From: an uncultured Prevotellaceae bacterium
Lineage (GTDB): Bacteria; Bacteroidota; Bacteroidia; Bacteroidales; Bacteroidaceae
Length of the DNA stretch: 64,000 nt
Assembly (NCBI GenBank): GCA_902800435.1
Contig: CADCEQ010000001.1
Coordinates: 62,001 to 126,000 of the forward strand
Direction: 5' to 3'
Part shown: positions 45,398 through 54,060 of the stretch, in pieces
How positions within the stretch are numbered: the stretch's first letter is position 1
How the letters are laid out: the number at the start of each line of letters is the position of its first letter
Made by a program: the position numbers and the translations under genes
Notes under the pieces: generated by a model
What the model was told of the DNA's origin: nothing
The model's database searches: none
The model's input: only the letters and a program-made list of their open reading frames with translations

Positions 45398-45445
45398 CTA
45401 CCTTTAAAGAAAAACCATAGGCAACGATGTTTCCATTATGGGAAG

Positions 45446-48208
45446 TTATGTTTTCCCCTGTTGTTTTTTGATGCTTTTTAGATAGTCGCTGGGGGTTATG
45501 CCGTATTCGGCCTTGAAGTTCATCGTGAAACTCTTCAGTGAGTTGAAACCCACTGCGTAGGCTATCTCCGTAATCTGCATCTGCGAGCGTTCTAACAAAG
45601 CCCTGCCTCGTTTGATGCGTATTGTCCGGATGAATTCGGCAGGGCCTAATCCCGTAATGGCAATGAGTTTCTTATAGAGGAGCGAGCGCGACATACCTAA
45701 CTGCTGACCTAACATCTCGACAGTGAGGTCCGTATTCCCCATTTGGTCCTCGACCAGCTTGATGGCCTTCTGCAGGAATTGCTCGTCAAGTGGTGTGATG
45801 GTAACCTCGCTGGGATTGACGTCGAGTTTCTTTTTAAAATCCTGGTGGCTCTTTCCTGCCCACTCTACGAATTTCTCCTGCCGCAGTTTCAATTGTTTGC
45901 GGCGGCGTGCCCGCAACCACAGCAGGATGGCGGCGAGAACTATCAAGAAAGCATAGACAAGGAAGGCCCAGCCCGTCAGATAGAAGGGCCTGTTGACGCG
46001 AATGGCCAGTGTGCACACCTGGCTGTCGTTATCTTCGCTCACCTTGAGCAGTAGGCGGTAGTCGCCGGGACTCAGACCTACCAGCGTAATATGGTTCTCC
46101 TCGGTGTAGGCCCAGTCGTTCATCATCCCTTCTATCTTGTAGGCATAGCGCAGTCGGTTGGCATTGTTCAGGATACCTGCAAAATAGCGGATGACGACGT
46201 GGTTCTCGTCATGGTTCAGTGTGATGCGCTCGGTAGTGGCATCAATGAAGCGGTCACCAGCCTTGACGCTGACGATAGTCGGAGCACCAACGGTTGGCTG
46301 TGTGACGACCGCCTCTTCCGGGCTGATGGCTGTGTACCCTTCGATACCACCAAAAAGTACGGTTCCATCGACAGAAAGTGCCGACGAGTTTGCGTTGAAG
46401 AAAGGAGTCTGCAAGCCCTCGCGTACTGTATAGTTCCTGATGTTCCACTCCAAGGTTCCGTCCTGCCGCCTGTTTATCTCGAACCGCGATATACCGTTAG
46501 CAGTGCTCATCCAGAAGTGTCCTTGACGGTCCTCCACGATGCTCTTGATGCTGACAGCTCGTCCGTTGACATAATAGATGGTGTCGCGTTGCATATCGAA
46601 GAGGGCAAGTCCTTCTCTGTGCCCTAACAGCAGAATGTCACGCCCCTTATCGTAGTACGCGGCTGTGGCCATTTTCGGTTCCATCTCCTGCGTACCACTG
46701 AAGTTCGTGGTGTATCGCTGCGCCTTCTGTCCGTCGTAGATGAACAGCCCGTATGTCGAAGGTATCAGCAGGCGGCCGAACTTGTCACGGCAGAAGTCGG
46801 TGACCAAGATGTCGTTTCCCGCCTTGTCCTTCATCTCCTCATAGCTGCCCGTGTTCCTGTCTAACCTGACAAGCGGACTGATGGCTGAGCCGCACCAGAT
46901 GCCGCCAAGGCTGTCGGTAGTCACGCACCACACGCTGTTTGTGGGCAGTTTGCCGTTGGCCATGCAGTACTGTTCATAGCCACCGTTTGCCGACATACGG
47001 AACAGCCCTTCACTATAGGTACCCACCCAGATTGTACCCTCATTGTCTTCTGCGATGGCAGATACGGTGATGTTTGGCAGGGCGGTCTTCTCCGATGCGC
47101 CGTCCTTGTGCTCCACATACAGGCCGCCGCCGTCAGTGCCTATCCAGAGATTACCCTTCGAGTCGCACAGCATCGTGCTGACGTCGCCATACTGGCGGCC
47201 CCGGCTTTGGAACATTCTCGGTGTGGCACTGGTATAGGAGATGCCCGTCTTGTAGTGGCCTGCCCAGACAGTGCCTTGACGGTCCATCGCCAAGGAGATG
47301 ACGTTTTTGGAACTGAGCAGATGGGCAAAGCTGGTCATCTCAGCCGTCGTCTTGTTATAGACGATGATGCCTTTGTGGTCTGTGGCAATCCATAGGTTGC
47401 CCCGCCCGTCGTCCATCATGTCGCGAATGGCATTGTTCTTGGAGTCGGCGGTTCCTATCGTGGGAAGAGCTATCATCTGCTTCACCGTCTTCCCGTCTAC
47501 GCTGTAATGACAAATCTTTTCATCGATGATGGAGAACACCCACAACGAGCGGTCGGCGTCGATAAACGTTCCGTAGATGTTGTCGCTGCGCTGCATCTCG
47601 GCAGGTAGCGTAAGCTGCCTCATCTGCCCATCAGCCACGCTAAATTGCCATACGCCCTGCTTGCCCGCTAACAGCATTGTCTCATGAGTGGCACTACAGG
47701 CGTAGAAATTCAGGTCTTCCACATGGAACAGGGCGTTCTGCCACGACCGTGAGCTGCTGCTGTTCCAGTCGTAGTGCCACAGCCTGCCTTGTTGCAGAAC
47801 CCACAGCGAACCGTCGTCGGCAACCTTCAGCCTGTAGGCTTGGTCTTTAACATCGATTCCCAAATCCTTGAGCAATGCAGGCGCGTCGGCAATCAACTGA
47901 CGCCTGTTTGTATTATAGATAAGGTATGCGTGCTGGCAATCTATCCATATATTTCCCTGTGCGTCCTCTTGCAACTCATCGATGGGCTCCCGCTCCTTCA
48001 GCATCGGCTCAACCTCATAACCGTCATAGCGGTCAAGTCCCATGTCAGTACCTATCCAAAGAAAGCCCTTGCTGTCAACCAACATGCACTTCACCGTACT
48101 GCTCGACAAGCCGTCGGCAGTGGTCAGCGAACGGAAACTGTAGAGGCTCTCGGCATGCGAGGCCACGACAGCTGTCAGGAAGGATATAAACAACACAAAT
48201 CGGCGCAT
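45446..48208 (-). CDS. Transmembrane beta-propeller sensor with direct AraC output (no kinase or receiver)
   Basis: A 920-residue regulator. The signal/first helix is MRRFVLFISFLTAVVASHAE. Periplasmic Reg_prop beta-propeller repeats follow (about 20-640; TADGLSSSTVKCMLVDSKGFLWIGT, repeated WIGTDGG/WVGTYSEG blades). A Y_Y_Y domain (about 660-735), one membrane helix (LTGWAFLVYAFLIVLAAILLW), a short linker and an AraC DNA-binding domain (about 805-912; VEMLGQQLGMSRSLLYKKL, ITEIAYAVGFNSLKSFTMNFK) complete it. Classic hybrid two-component sensors of this type carry a histidine kinase and receiver between helix and AraC; here both are missing. It probably regulates the neighbouring glycan genes. 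The start at 48208 was chosen for the signal sequence and promoter. Confidence 0.9.
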   Translation of the reverse strand: MRRFVLFISFLTAVVASHAESLYSFRSLTTADGLSSSTVKCMLVDSKGFLWIGTDMGLDRYDGYEVEPMLKEREPIDELQEDAQGNIWIDCQHAYLIYNTNRRQLIADAPALLKDLGIDVKDQAYRLKVADDGSLWVLQQGRLWHYDWNSSSSRSWQNALFHVEDLNFYACSATHETMLLAGKQGVWQFSVADGQMRQLTLPAEMQRSDNIYGTFIDADRSLWVFSIIDEKICHYSVDGKTVKQMIALPTIGTADSKNNAIRDMMDDGRGNLWIATDHKGIIVYNKTTAEMTSFAHLLSSKNVISLAMDRQGTVWAGHYKTGISYTSATPRMFQSRGRQYGDVSTMLCDSKGNLWIGTDGGGLYVEHKDGASEKTALPNITVSAIAEDNEGTIWVGTYSEGLFRMSANGGYEQYCMANGKLPTNSVWCVTTDSLGGIWCGSAISPLVRLDRNTGSYEEMKDKAGNDILVTDFCRDKFGRLLIPSTYGLFIYDGQKAQRYTTNFSGTQEMEPKMATAAYYDKGRDILLLGHREGLALFDMQRDTIYYVNGRAVSIKSIVEDRQGHFWMSTANGISRFEINRRQDGTLEWNIRNYTVREGLQTPFFNANSSALSVDGTVLFGGIEGYTAISPEEAVVTQPTVGAPTIVSVKAGDRFIDATTERITLNHDENHVVIRYFAGILNNANRLRYAYKIEGMMNDWAYTEENHITLVGLSPGDYRLLLKVSEDNDSQVCTLAIRVNRPFYLTGWAFLVYAFLIVLAAILLWLRARRRKQLKLRQEKFVEWAGKSHQDFKKKLDVNPSEVTITPLDEQFLQKAIKLVEDQMGNTDLTVEMLGQQLGMSRSLLYKKLIAITGLGPAEFIRTIRIKRGRALLERSQMQITEIAYAVGFNSLKSFTMNFKAEYGITPSDYLKSIKKQQGKT

Positions 48209-48227
48209 GATATATAGATGTGGACTG

Positions 48228-48235
48228 CAAAAATA
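48228..48235 (-). promoter_or_regulatory. -7 box of the transmembrane AraC sensor gene
   Basis: TATTTTTG on the minus strand, 19 nt before the ATG at 48208. Confidence 0.52.
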
Positions 48236-48300
48236 CAAATTATTCTCCATATTTACCTCTTTCAGAAACATTTTTTCGCCTCAGTCCCGAAAAAAAGCAC

Positions 48301-48308
48301 TACCTTTG
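48301..48308 (+). promoter_or_regulatory. -7 box of the GH5 gene
   Basis: TACCTTTG, 20 nt before the ATG at 48329. Its -33 region lies back to back with the sensor-gene promoter, so the two are divergent. Confidence 0.62.
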
Positions 48309-48328
48309 CACCCAAAACAATGTAACGT

Positions 48329-49645
48329 ATGAAGAAAGTACTGACCCTTTTATCATTTGTCATCTGGCATTTATCATTTAACAGCGCTGTGGCGCAGACT
48401 GCTATGGACATCGCCCCCGAAATGGTGCCCGGCTGGAACCTCGGCAACACGCTGGAGCCTGGCCCTTGCAACTGGCTCTCCAACGAGCTTGACTACGAGA
48501 CGGCCTGGCAAGGTTCGAAGACCACGCAGCAGATCATCGACTTCGTCAAGGCCCAAGGCTTCCGCTCCGTGCGCATCCCCTGCTCGTGGTATGTCCACAT
48601 GGACCAGAACTACAACATCAGCCCGGCGTGGATGGACCGTGTGCAGCAGGTCGTTGACTACTGCATCAACGACGGCCTCTATGTCATTCTGAACGACCAC
48701 TACGACAACGGCTGGATTGAGAAGTCGTTTGCCGACCAGACGCCGTCGACGGTCAGCAAGAACTGCTCCGTTCTCAGCATGATGTGGAAACAGATTGCCA
48801 CCCGATTCCGCGACTACGACCACCACCTGCTCTTTGCCGGCATGAACGAGCCCAACGCCGCTGGCGACCAGAGCAAGGACAAGGCCGCCGACATCGCCAC
48901 GCTCATCAAGTACGAGCAGACGTTCGTCAATGCCGTCCGTCAGACGGGCGGCAACAACAGCCGCCGCGTGCTGGTCGTGCAGTCGCCATCGACCAGCATC
49001 GACCTGGCCTACCAGTACGACGCGATGCCCACCGATGCCACCCCCGGCGCCCTGATGCTCGAGGTGCATTTCTATTCACCTTACAACTTCACCATGATGT
49101 CGAAGGACGAGTCGTGGGGCTTCCAAGCCTACTACTGGGGTTCGGGCAACCACGTCGGAGGCTCCAAGCACAATGCCGCCTGGGGCGAGGAGTCCTACGT
49201 GCAGGAACAGATGAGGCAGATGAAGATGAAGTACACGTCGCGCGGCATTCCCGTCATTATGGGCGAGTTCGGCACGCTCTGGCGCACGATGCCGCAGGGC
49301 GAGAATCAGGCGAAGCACGACGCTTCGGTCTATGCCTGGTACAAGACCGTCTGCCGCTATGCCGTCCACAATGGCATCGTGCCCTTCGTGTGGGATACCA
49401 ACTACTGCCAGCGCCCGTCGATGGACATCCTCAATCGCAAAACGCTTACCGTCTTCAACCAGAAAGCCCTCGACGGCATCATCGAGGGTTGCGCCTCCGT
49501 CAGCTGGCCCTACACTACTCAACTCTCACCTATTACCACTCACCGCTATCCATCACAAGTCTACGACCTTTCCGGCCACCGGTTATCCGGCGTCCCCCGT
49601 CATTCTGTCTACATTGTGGATGGAAAAAAGCGGTTCAGCTATTGA
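48329..49645 (+). CDS. Secreted GH5 endo-glycanase (cellulase family)
   Basis: Retaining endo-beta-glycanase of 438 residues. The signal peptide ends near SAVAQ. Motifs of GH5: GWNLGNTLEPG (about 35), SVRIPCSWYVH, the acid/base Glu in LFAGMNEPN (about 172) and the nucleophile Glu in VIMGEFGTLW (about 310). It ends in the shared tail VYDLSGHRLSGVPRHSVYIV. Substrate could be beta-glucan, mannan or xyloglucan; sequence alone does not decide. It lies 5 nt from the convergent GH53 stop. Confidence 0.92.
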   Translation: MKKVLTLLSFVIWHLSFNSAVAQTAMDIAPEMVPGWNLGNTLEPGPCNWLSNELDYETAWQGSKTTQQIIDFVKAQGFRSVRIPCSWYVHMDQNYNISPAWMDRVQQVVDYCINDGLYVILNDHYDNGWIEKSFADQTPSTVSKNCSVLSMMWKQIATRFRDYDHHLLFAGMNEPNAAGDQSKDKAADIATLIKYEQTFVNAVRQTGGNNSRRVLVVQSPSTSIDLAYQYDAMPTDATPGALMLEVHFYSPYNFTMMSKDESWGFQAYYWGSGNHVGGSKHNAAWGEESYVQEQMRQMKMKYTSRGIPVIMGEFGTLWRTMPQGENQAKHDASVYAWYKTVCRYAVHNGIVPFVWDTNYCQRPSMDILNRKTLTVFNQKALDGIIEGCASVSWPYTTQLSPITTHRYPSQVYDLSGHRLSGVPRHSVYIVDGKKRFSY

Positions 49646-49650
49646 CCAGC

Positions 49651-50910
49651 TTATCTGACGACGTACTTCTTCCCGTTGTTGATGAAAAGGCCATGACGCT
49701 GCGGACGGCTGTCCAGACGCATGCCCTGCAGATTGTACCAGTGCTGGTCGTCGTGCCTGTCATCGCGCATCATCAGAATGCCCGTACCGGGACGGTTCAG
49801 AAACTCTTTCAGTACATAGAGTCCGGGCAATGCGCGGTGGCTGCTGTTGTCCCATAGTCCCCGGTTCACCCAGTTCGTCAGCGCCTTGCTGCCGGGGCCG
49901 TTGCCGTTCTCCTCGGGGAACCACCAGTACAGTCCGTTGACATTGTCATGCTGCTTCAGTTCGGCTATCAGCGACTTCAGGTAGGCCGCCTGACCGTCGG
50001 GCGACACCGCCCACGTCTTCGAGAAGTCAGTAATACCTGTCGACGGCTGCCACTGATAGTAGTAGGCCGTCTCCACTATCTGCACCTGCTTGTCGGGAAA
50101 GGCCGTCGCCAGCTGGCGCAGCGTGCCGCCGAGCGTGGCTAATGAGCCGTGCCAGAAGGGGTAGTAGCTCAGTCCGATGACGTCGTAGTCTACGTCGGCC
50201 AGCCGCCGGTAGATGTCGGTCACCACGCCCGCCTGTCCGGCCCGCTCCGTATGGATGATGATCTTGGCCTGCGGACACACCTCGCGGCAAGCCTTCGAGG
50301 CCTGCTGCAGCAGACCGGCGAAGCGGCTCCAGTTGGCGTCAGCCGACGTGTAGCAGCGGTTCTGCTTCGAACCGTACGCTCCCCACAGCATGCCGTAGCT
50401 AATCTCGTTGCCCGTCTGTATGAAGTCGGGCGTGGCGCCTGCCTCCACCAACTGCTCCAGACACTCCTTCGTGTATTCATAGATTCTCGTCTTCAGCCCG
50501 TCGTCGTTCAGCGACAGCCAGTCGGCGGGCGTCCACTGGTTGGCGGGGTCGGCCCAGGTGTCGCTGTAGTGGAAGTCGAGCATAAAGGCAAAGCCCTCGG
50601 CCTTGATGCGGCTGCCAAGGCGCACGACGTAGTCGAGGTCCTGGCACACCTGCGCATCGGTCGAGCCGTCGGGTGCCTTGCGCTGCGGGTTCACGAAAAG
50701 GCGCACGCGCTGGGCGTTCCAGCCCACCTGTTCGCTCTTCATGTATTTCAGCACGTCGTCAATCTTCGTCCCCTGCTGGTCGTAGTAGGCCACGCCCAGG
50801 TCCTCGTAGCTCTGCAGCACCGAGATGTCGCCGCCGACATACAGTCCCTGTGCTCGGGCGACAAGTCCAGCCATAAGAATGGCCGCCAATATAGTGTAAT
50901 GTCTCATCAT
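49651..50910 (-). CDS. Secreted GH53 endo-beta-1,4-galactanase
   Basis: Hydrolyses the galactan side chains of pectin (type I arabinogalactan); 419 residues with signal MMRHYTILAAILMAGLVARAQ. GH53 motifs: GGDISVLQSYEDLG, RVRLFVNP, FMLDFHYSDTWADPANQ, the acid/base Glu in FIQTGNEISYGMLW (about 165), and the nucleophile Glu in QIVETAYYYQW (about 268). It ends with the shared tail WYNLQGMRL..GLFINNGKK. No TAnnTTTG box is visible in the roughly 200 bases before its start. Confidence 0.93.
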   Translation of the reverse strand: MMRHYTILAAILMAGLVARAQGLYVGGDISVLQSYEDLGVAYYDQQGTKIDDVLKYMKSEQVGWNAQRVRLFVNPQRKAPDGSTDAQVCQDLDYVVRLGSRIKAEGFAFMLDFHYSDTWADPANQWTPADWLSLNDDGLKTRIYEYTKECLEQLVEAGATPDFIQTGNEISYGMLWGAYGSKQNRCYTSADANWSRFAGLLQQASKACREVCPQAKIIIHTERAGQAGVVTDIYRRLADVDYDVIGLSYYPFWHGSLATLGGTLRQLATAFPDKQVQIVETAYYYQWQPSTGITDFSKTWAVSPDGQAAYLKSLIAELKQHDNVNGLYWWFPEENGNGPGSKALTNWVNRGLWDNSSHRALPGLYVLKEFLNRPGTGILMMRDDRHDDQHWYNLQGMRLDSRPQRHGLFINNGKKYVVR

Positions 50911-50961
50911 ATATTTAATAACGCTTATTCCTCTTTTTTATTGTGATCGTTCTGACTGGGC

Positions 50962-51000
50962 TGTGACAAATAGGACAATTGGGACAACGATTTTTACGCA
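50962..51000 (+). repeat. GACAA-type repeat, copy 1
   Basis: TGTGACAAATAGGACAATTG then GGACAACGATTTTTACGCA: three GACAA words at an exact 9-bp period. It matches copy 3 (54929-) at about 32 of 39 positions and shares the TGTGACAA.TAGGACAA core with copies 2 and 4. It lies upstream of GH53. Confidence 0.75.
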
Positions 51001-51075
51001 CTTTCCACGCTCATCCTAACCAGATTAGTTAACACTACTAACTAACCTACTAAATAATACTAACTAATATAGTTA

Positions 51076-51104
51076 ATATTTATTCATATTATTTGAATAA
51101 ATAT
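51076..51104. repeat. AT-rich inverted repeat between repeat copies 1 and 2
   Basis: ATATTTATTCA (51076-51086) and TGAATAAATAT (51094-51104) are perfect 11-bp inverted arms with a 7-nt spacer. They sit in a strongly AT-rich 120-bp stretch with repeated TTAGTTA/TAACTAA words (51024-51077). An easily melted region flanked by oppositely oriented iteron-like repeats resembles a replication origin, but this is only an analogy. Confidence 0.6.
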
Positions 51105-51126
51105 ACAATAGAATCTGAGAAGCGTG

Positions 51127-51162
51127 CAAAAAATGCACTGTCCTTTGTCCTAATTGTCACAA
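51127..51162 (-). repeat. GACAA-type repeat, copy 2 (left inverted repeat)
   Basis: Read on the minus strand: TTGTGACAATTAGGACAAAG, then GACAGTGCATTTTTTG. It is identical at 34 of 36 positions to the plus-strand copy 4 at 56651-56686, making long inverted repeats about 5.5 kb apart. It covers the -33 region of the promoter at 51171. Confidence 0.85.
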
Positions 51163-51170
51163 ACTTTTCG

Positions 51171-51178
51171 TACCTTTG
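51171..51178 (+). promoter_or_regulatory. -7 box of the HIRAN-domain gene (probably leaderless)
   Basis: TACCTTTG ends only 8 nt before the ATG at 51187, so the transcript would begin at or next to the start codon. Confidence 0.62.
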
Positions 51179-51186
51179 CACTTTGT

Positions 51187-52509
51187 ATGGAGAAAATCAG
51201 AATTGACGTGGTGGGACTGTACCACTGGGATGTGCGCGACCGCTGGAAGGAATATGCCGCAGGAGCCGTAGGCCGACAGCTGGTGCTGCAGCCTCAGCCC
51301 GAGAACATGAAAGACCCGTACGCCGTCCGTGCGCGCGAGGGAAGGCTGCGCGTGGGCTTTGTGGCCGTGCCCGACCTTGACGTCGTCTATCAGGCTCTGC
51401 GTGGCTCTGGGAAGAACCGTCTGAGGGGTGTGGTGGTCGAGAGCAATCCCGAGCCGCCCGTGCTCACCGTTGAGTGCGAGGTGGAGCGTGTTGACTGGAC
51501 TTACGAGCCCTTCGACGACAGCGTCTACGCCGACTGGCACTACGACGGTCTGTCGCTGCTGCCGAAGAAGCTGGAGCAGTTGGAAGACCTGACGGTCGAC
51601 GTGATTGACGCATTGGAGACAGCCGATGCAGATTTGCATCCGTTGATTGAACAGCTGTTAGAGTCGAACTTCTACGACGTGAGCCGTGAAATGACGCGCG
51701 CCCGTTACCGCATAGAGCGCCTGCTGGCTGCCCGCGAGGAGCCTGAGCTGCAGGACCTGGCCCGCAGGCTGCGCCGGCAGAAGGGATTGCTGATGCGCCA
51801 TGAGGGGCGCGACCGCGTGGCTCGCTACCTCTTCCTGGCGTTGCCTGGGGAGTTGCAGCGCAAGGGGCTGGAGGAGAGCCACTACACCTACGACAACCGC
51901 CTGGACGAGCTGGAACGGCAGCTGCACGCGTTTCCCTATCAGTTGTACGACAAGTTCCTGTGCGACCCTGTGGACTTCCTGCGCGAGGTTTACTACCACC
52001 ACGTGCCGCGCTGCTATCTGTTCCAGTTGCTCTCGGGCATTGTGCTGATGATTCTGAAAGGGCGTGTCGAGATACAGCGATGGGGGCGCGAGGGCGATAC
52101 GGAACCCTTGGAGCGGCTCGCAAACCTGAGGAGCCGCCTCGTGCCAGCCACCAGCCGCGAGGCGCAGATGAAGGAGTGCCTCAGGGAACTGCTCGAAAGG
52201 AAGGACGCCCACGACAAGCCGATCATCAGTCAGAAGAACCAGTGGGCGGCCATCATGTCCGTCCTCGTGTTCGAATACCAGGTGACTGAGGCCGATATGA
52301 AGGCCTTCTGCCGGCTGATGGACGAGTGGGGCTTTGGCGAGGACAGCGGCTATGAGAACTGCTGCGACTACGACAGCCTCAGCAAGTGCTCCGAATACGC
52401 CACCTTTGCCTTCAGCAACTGGCACGGCACTGGCACAAAACATAGTCGGATGGTGAAGGCTGCACTCGAACTCCGCAGCATTCTGCGCCCCGTTATCGGC
52501 TATCGCTGA
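51187..52509 (+). CDS. HIRAN-domain protein of unknown function
   Basis: A 440-residue protein. The first about 85 residues match a HIRAN domain (VVGLYHWDVRDRWKEYAAG, LQPQPENMKDPYAVRAREG, RVGFVAVPDLDVVYQAL), a module that binds DNA ends or stalled forks in SNF2-type helicases. No helicase motifs follow; residues about 100-440 are helical and charged with several Cys (ENCCDYDSLSKCSEYATF) and are not recognised. It has no signal peptide, so it is cytoplasmic. The start at 51187 is set by the promoter; longer frames cross the -7 box. It is the first gene of the module enclosed by the GACAA inverted repeats. Confidence 0.7.
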   Translation: MEKIRIDVVGLYHWDVRDRWKEYAAGAVGRQLVLQPQPENMKDPYAVRAREGRLRVGFVAVPDLDVVYQALRGSGKNRLRGVVVESNPEPPVLTVECEVERVDWTYEPFDDSVYADWHYDGLSLLPKKLEQLEDLTVDVIDALETADADLHPLIEQLLESNFYDVSREMTRARYRIERLLAAREEPELQDLARRLRRQKGLLMRHEGRDRVARYLFLALPGELQRKGLEESHYTYDNRLDELERQLHAFPYQLYDKFLCDPVDFLREVYYHHVPRCYLFQLLSGIVLMILKGRVEIQRWGREGDTEPLERLANLRSRLVPATSREAQMKECLRELLERKDAHDKPIISQKNQWAAIMSVLVFEYQVTEADMKAFCRLMDEWGFGEDSGYENCCDYDSLSKCSEYATFAFSNWHGTGTKHSRMVKAALELRSILRPVIGYR

Positions 52510-52596
52510 GCCTCTCAGAAGTACAAAAAAGAGTCCCTTTTGTGTATATGGCTATGGCAGTCTTGGAATCGTGCGACTTGGTGCGTGTTGTATGTT

Positions 52597-53979
52597 CTAA
52601 AGACAGGGAACCATATACAGAGGAATGTAGAGATGGTCTCCGTCCTGCTCAACATCGCCAGTATGAACAATATAGGCCTGTGCCAAATGGGTACCATATT
52701 TATTAATGCACTTCTCCAGCGATACGGTGGTGAACCCTGTTGAGGATTTTACTTCTATGGGGGATATGTTATGACGACTGGTAATCTTGTTTTTCGCTAT
52801 GAGGAAGTCTATCTCCATACGGTCCTCCTTGTTTTCGCGCGACGGGTTGGAGTAGAAGAACAGTTTGCAACCATTGGCCACCAGCATCTGTGCCACAATA
52901 TTCTCCATCAGCATGCCTGCATTGACCTCCAGCTTGTCTTTGAGTATCTTCTGGTATAGCTGTTCAGAGACGATTCCCCGTTCGTCAAAGGCGTGACTAA
53001 TCATTAGCCCCGTGTCATTCATATAACATTTCAATGCATTATCCTTTTGCTTGAGACCCAAACCGATACTAGGCTCTGTCGTGTTGAAGGCCAGGTTTAC
53101 CATCTTGGCATCACGCAACCAATAGAAAGAACTGTCGTAGTCGCGGAAGCGGGCATCTTTGTTCAAATCTGCTAAATGGAATTTGTGTTCATGAAGTTGC
53201 AGCTGACCCGGGATAGCTTCGTAGATGGCTTTTACCTTGGGGGTATGCACACCAGCATACTGGTCGATGCAATTATTGTAGAGGTTGAGAATCTGACGCT
53301 TTACGCGGTCCGCATCTTCAAACGTCTTAGTGTCTATGTACTCAAGAATGGCCTGAGGCATACCGCCGATAATCATATAGAGACGGAAGTAATCCATGAT
53401 TTTGCGGTGCATGGATTGGCCAACGGGCTCTTTGGCGGCAAATTTCATTCGGATAAAGTCCATCAGCGACTCTTCACCCATTGCCCATAGAAACTCCTCG
53501 AAGTCCATAGGATGCATCACAATGCTCTCCTCTTCCGAAGGCACCAGATAGTCCTCTTTCTTCTCATCCTTCTTCCGCTTCTTCTTCGTGCTCATCTTCA
53601 TACCCAGCAGCGAACCTGTTTCCAAATAGTCGTAACGTCCGTCCTCTACCAGATACTTGACCGCAGCACGTGCAGCTGGACAAAACTCAATCTCGTCGAA
53701 CACGATGATAGATTCGCGAGGATATAGCTTGGTGGAGAAATAGGTGCTCAGATAGGTAAAAAGCATGTCAAGATTGTCCTTGTAGTTCCTGAACAGGTCT
53801 TTGACATCATCTCCCACCTTGAAGAAGTCAATCAAGATATAGCTCTTGTATTCCCTCTGGGCAAACTCCTTAACGATGTAGCTTTTGCCCACACGTCGGG
53901 CACCTTCTATCATCATAGCCGACTTGCCTTTACGCCTCTCCTTCCACAGAATCAACTGGTCGTATATTTTCCTTTTCAT
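52597..53979 (-). CDS. AAA ATPase with DUF4143 nuclease-like C-terminus
   Basis: A 460-residue protein of the AAA_14/DUF4143 type, common and scattered in Bacteroidetes, with no settled role. Walker A is EGARRVGKSYIV (about 25-36), Walker B IIVFDEIEFC (about 91-100), with a lysine-rich insertion (KKKRKKDEKK near 133). The C-terminal domain has MEIDFLIAK and ISPIEVKSS, arranged like a PD-(D/E)xK nuclease core (D...E-V-K). It is encoded opposite to its two neighbours and looks more AT-rich than they are. Starts: ATG at 53979 preferred over GTG at 53982. Confidence 0.82.
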   Translation of the reverse strand: MKRKIYDQLILWKERRKGKSAMMIEGARRVGKSYIVKEFAQREYKSYILIDFFKVGDDVKDLFRNYKDNLDMLFTYLSTYFSTKLYPRESIIVFDEIEFCPAARAAVKYLVEDGRYDYLETGSLLGMKMSTKKKRKKDEKKEDYLVPSEEESIVMHPMDFEEFLWAMGEESLMDFIRMKFAAKEPVGQSMHRKIMDYFRLYMIIGGMPQAILEYIDTKTFEDADRVKRQILNLYNNCIDQYAGVHTPKVKAIYEAIPGQLQLHEHKFHLADLNKDARFRDYDSSFYWLRDAKMVNLAFNTTEPSIGLGLKQKDNALKCYMNDTGLMISHAFDERGIVSEQLYQKILKDKLEVNAGMLMENIVAQMLVANGCKLFFYSNPSRENKEDRMEIDFLIAKNKITSRHNISPIEVKSSTGFTTVSLEKCINKYGTHLAQAYIVHTGDVEQDGDHLYIPLYMVPCL

Positions 53980-53980
53980 C

Positions 53981-54059
53981 ACGGAATCAAAGTTTGATTA
54001 TACTTAATATTACACGAAATCAAGGATGCCTGCACTCTCTGTTCTACACGAAATCAAGG
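53981..54059 (-). repeat. Three spaced repeats in the leader of the AAA ATPase gene
   Basis: TACACGAAATCAAGG occurs at 54011-54025 and again at 54045-54059 (34-nt period). A related ACGGAATCAAAG lies at 53981-53992 (10 of 12, about 33 nt further), next to the start codon. All fall between the -7 box and the ATG, so they would be in the mRNA leader or serve as operator sites. Confidence 0.7.
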
Positions 54060-54060
54060 G

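Noticed and set aside
50911..51186. Promoter for the GH53 gene in the region shared with the HIRAN gene
   Set aside because: No TAnnTTTG box was found on the minus strand here; I did not annotate one.
52510..52596. Terminator between the convergent HIRAN and AAA ATPase genes
   Set aside because: Only a weak short pairing (AAAAGAG/CTTTTG type) is visible, with no stable stem or T run.
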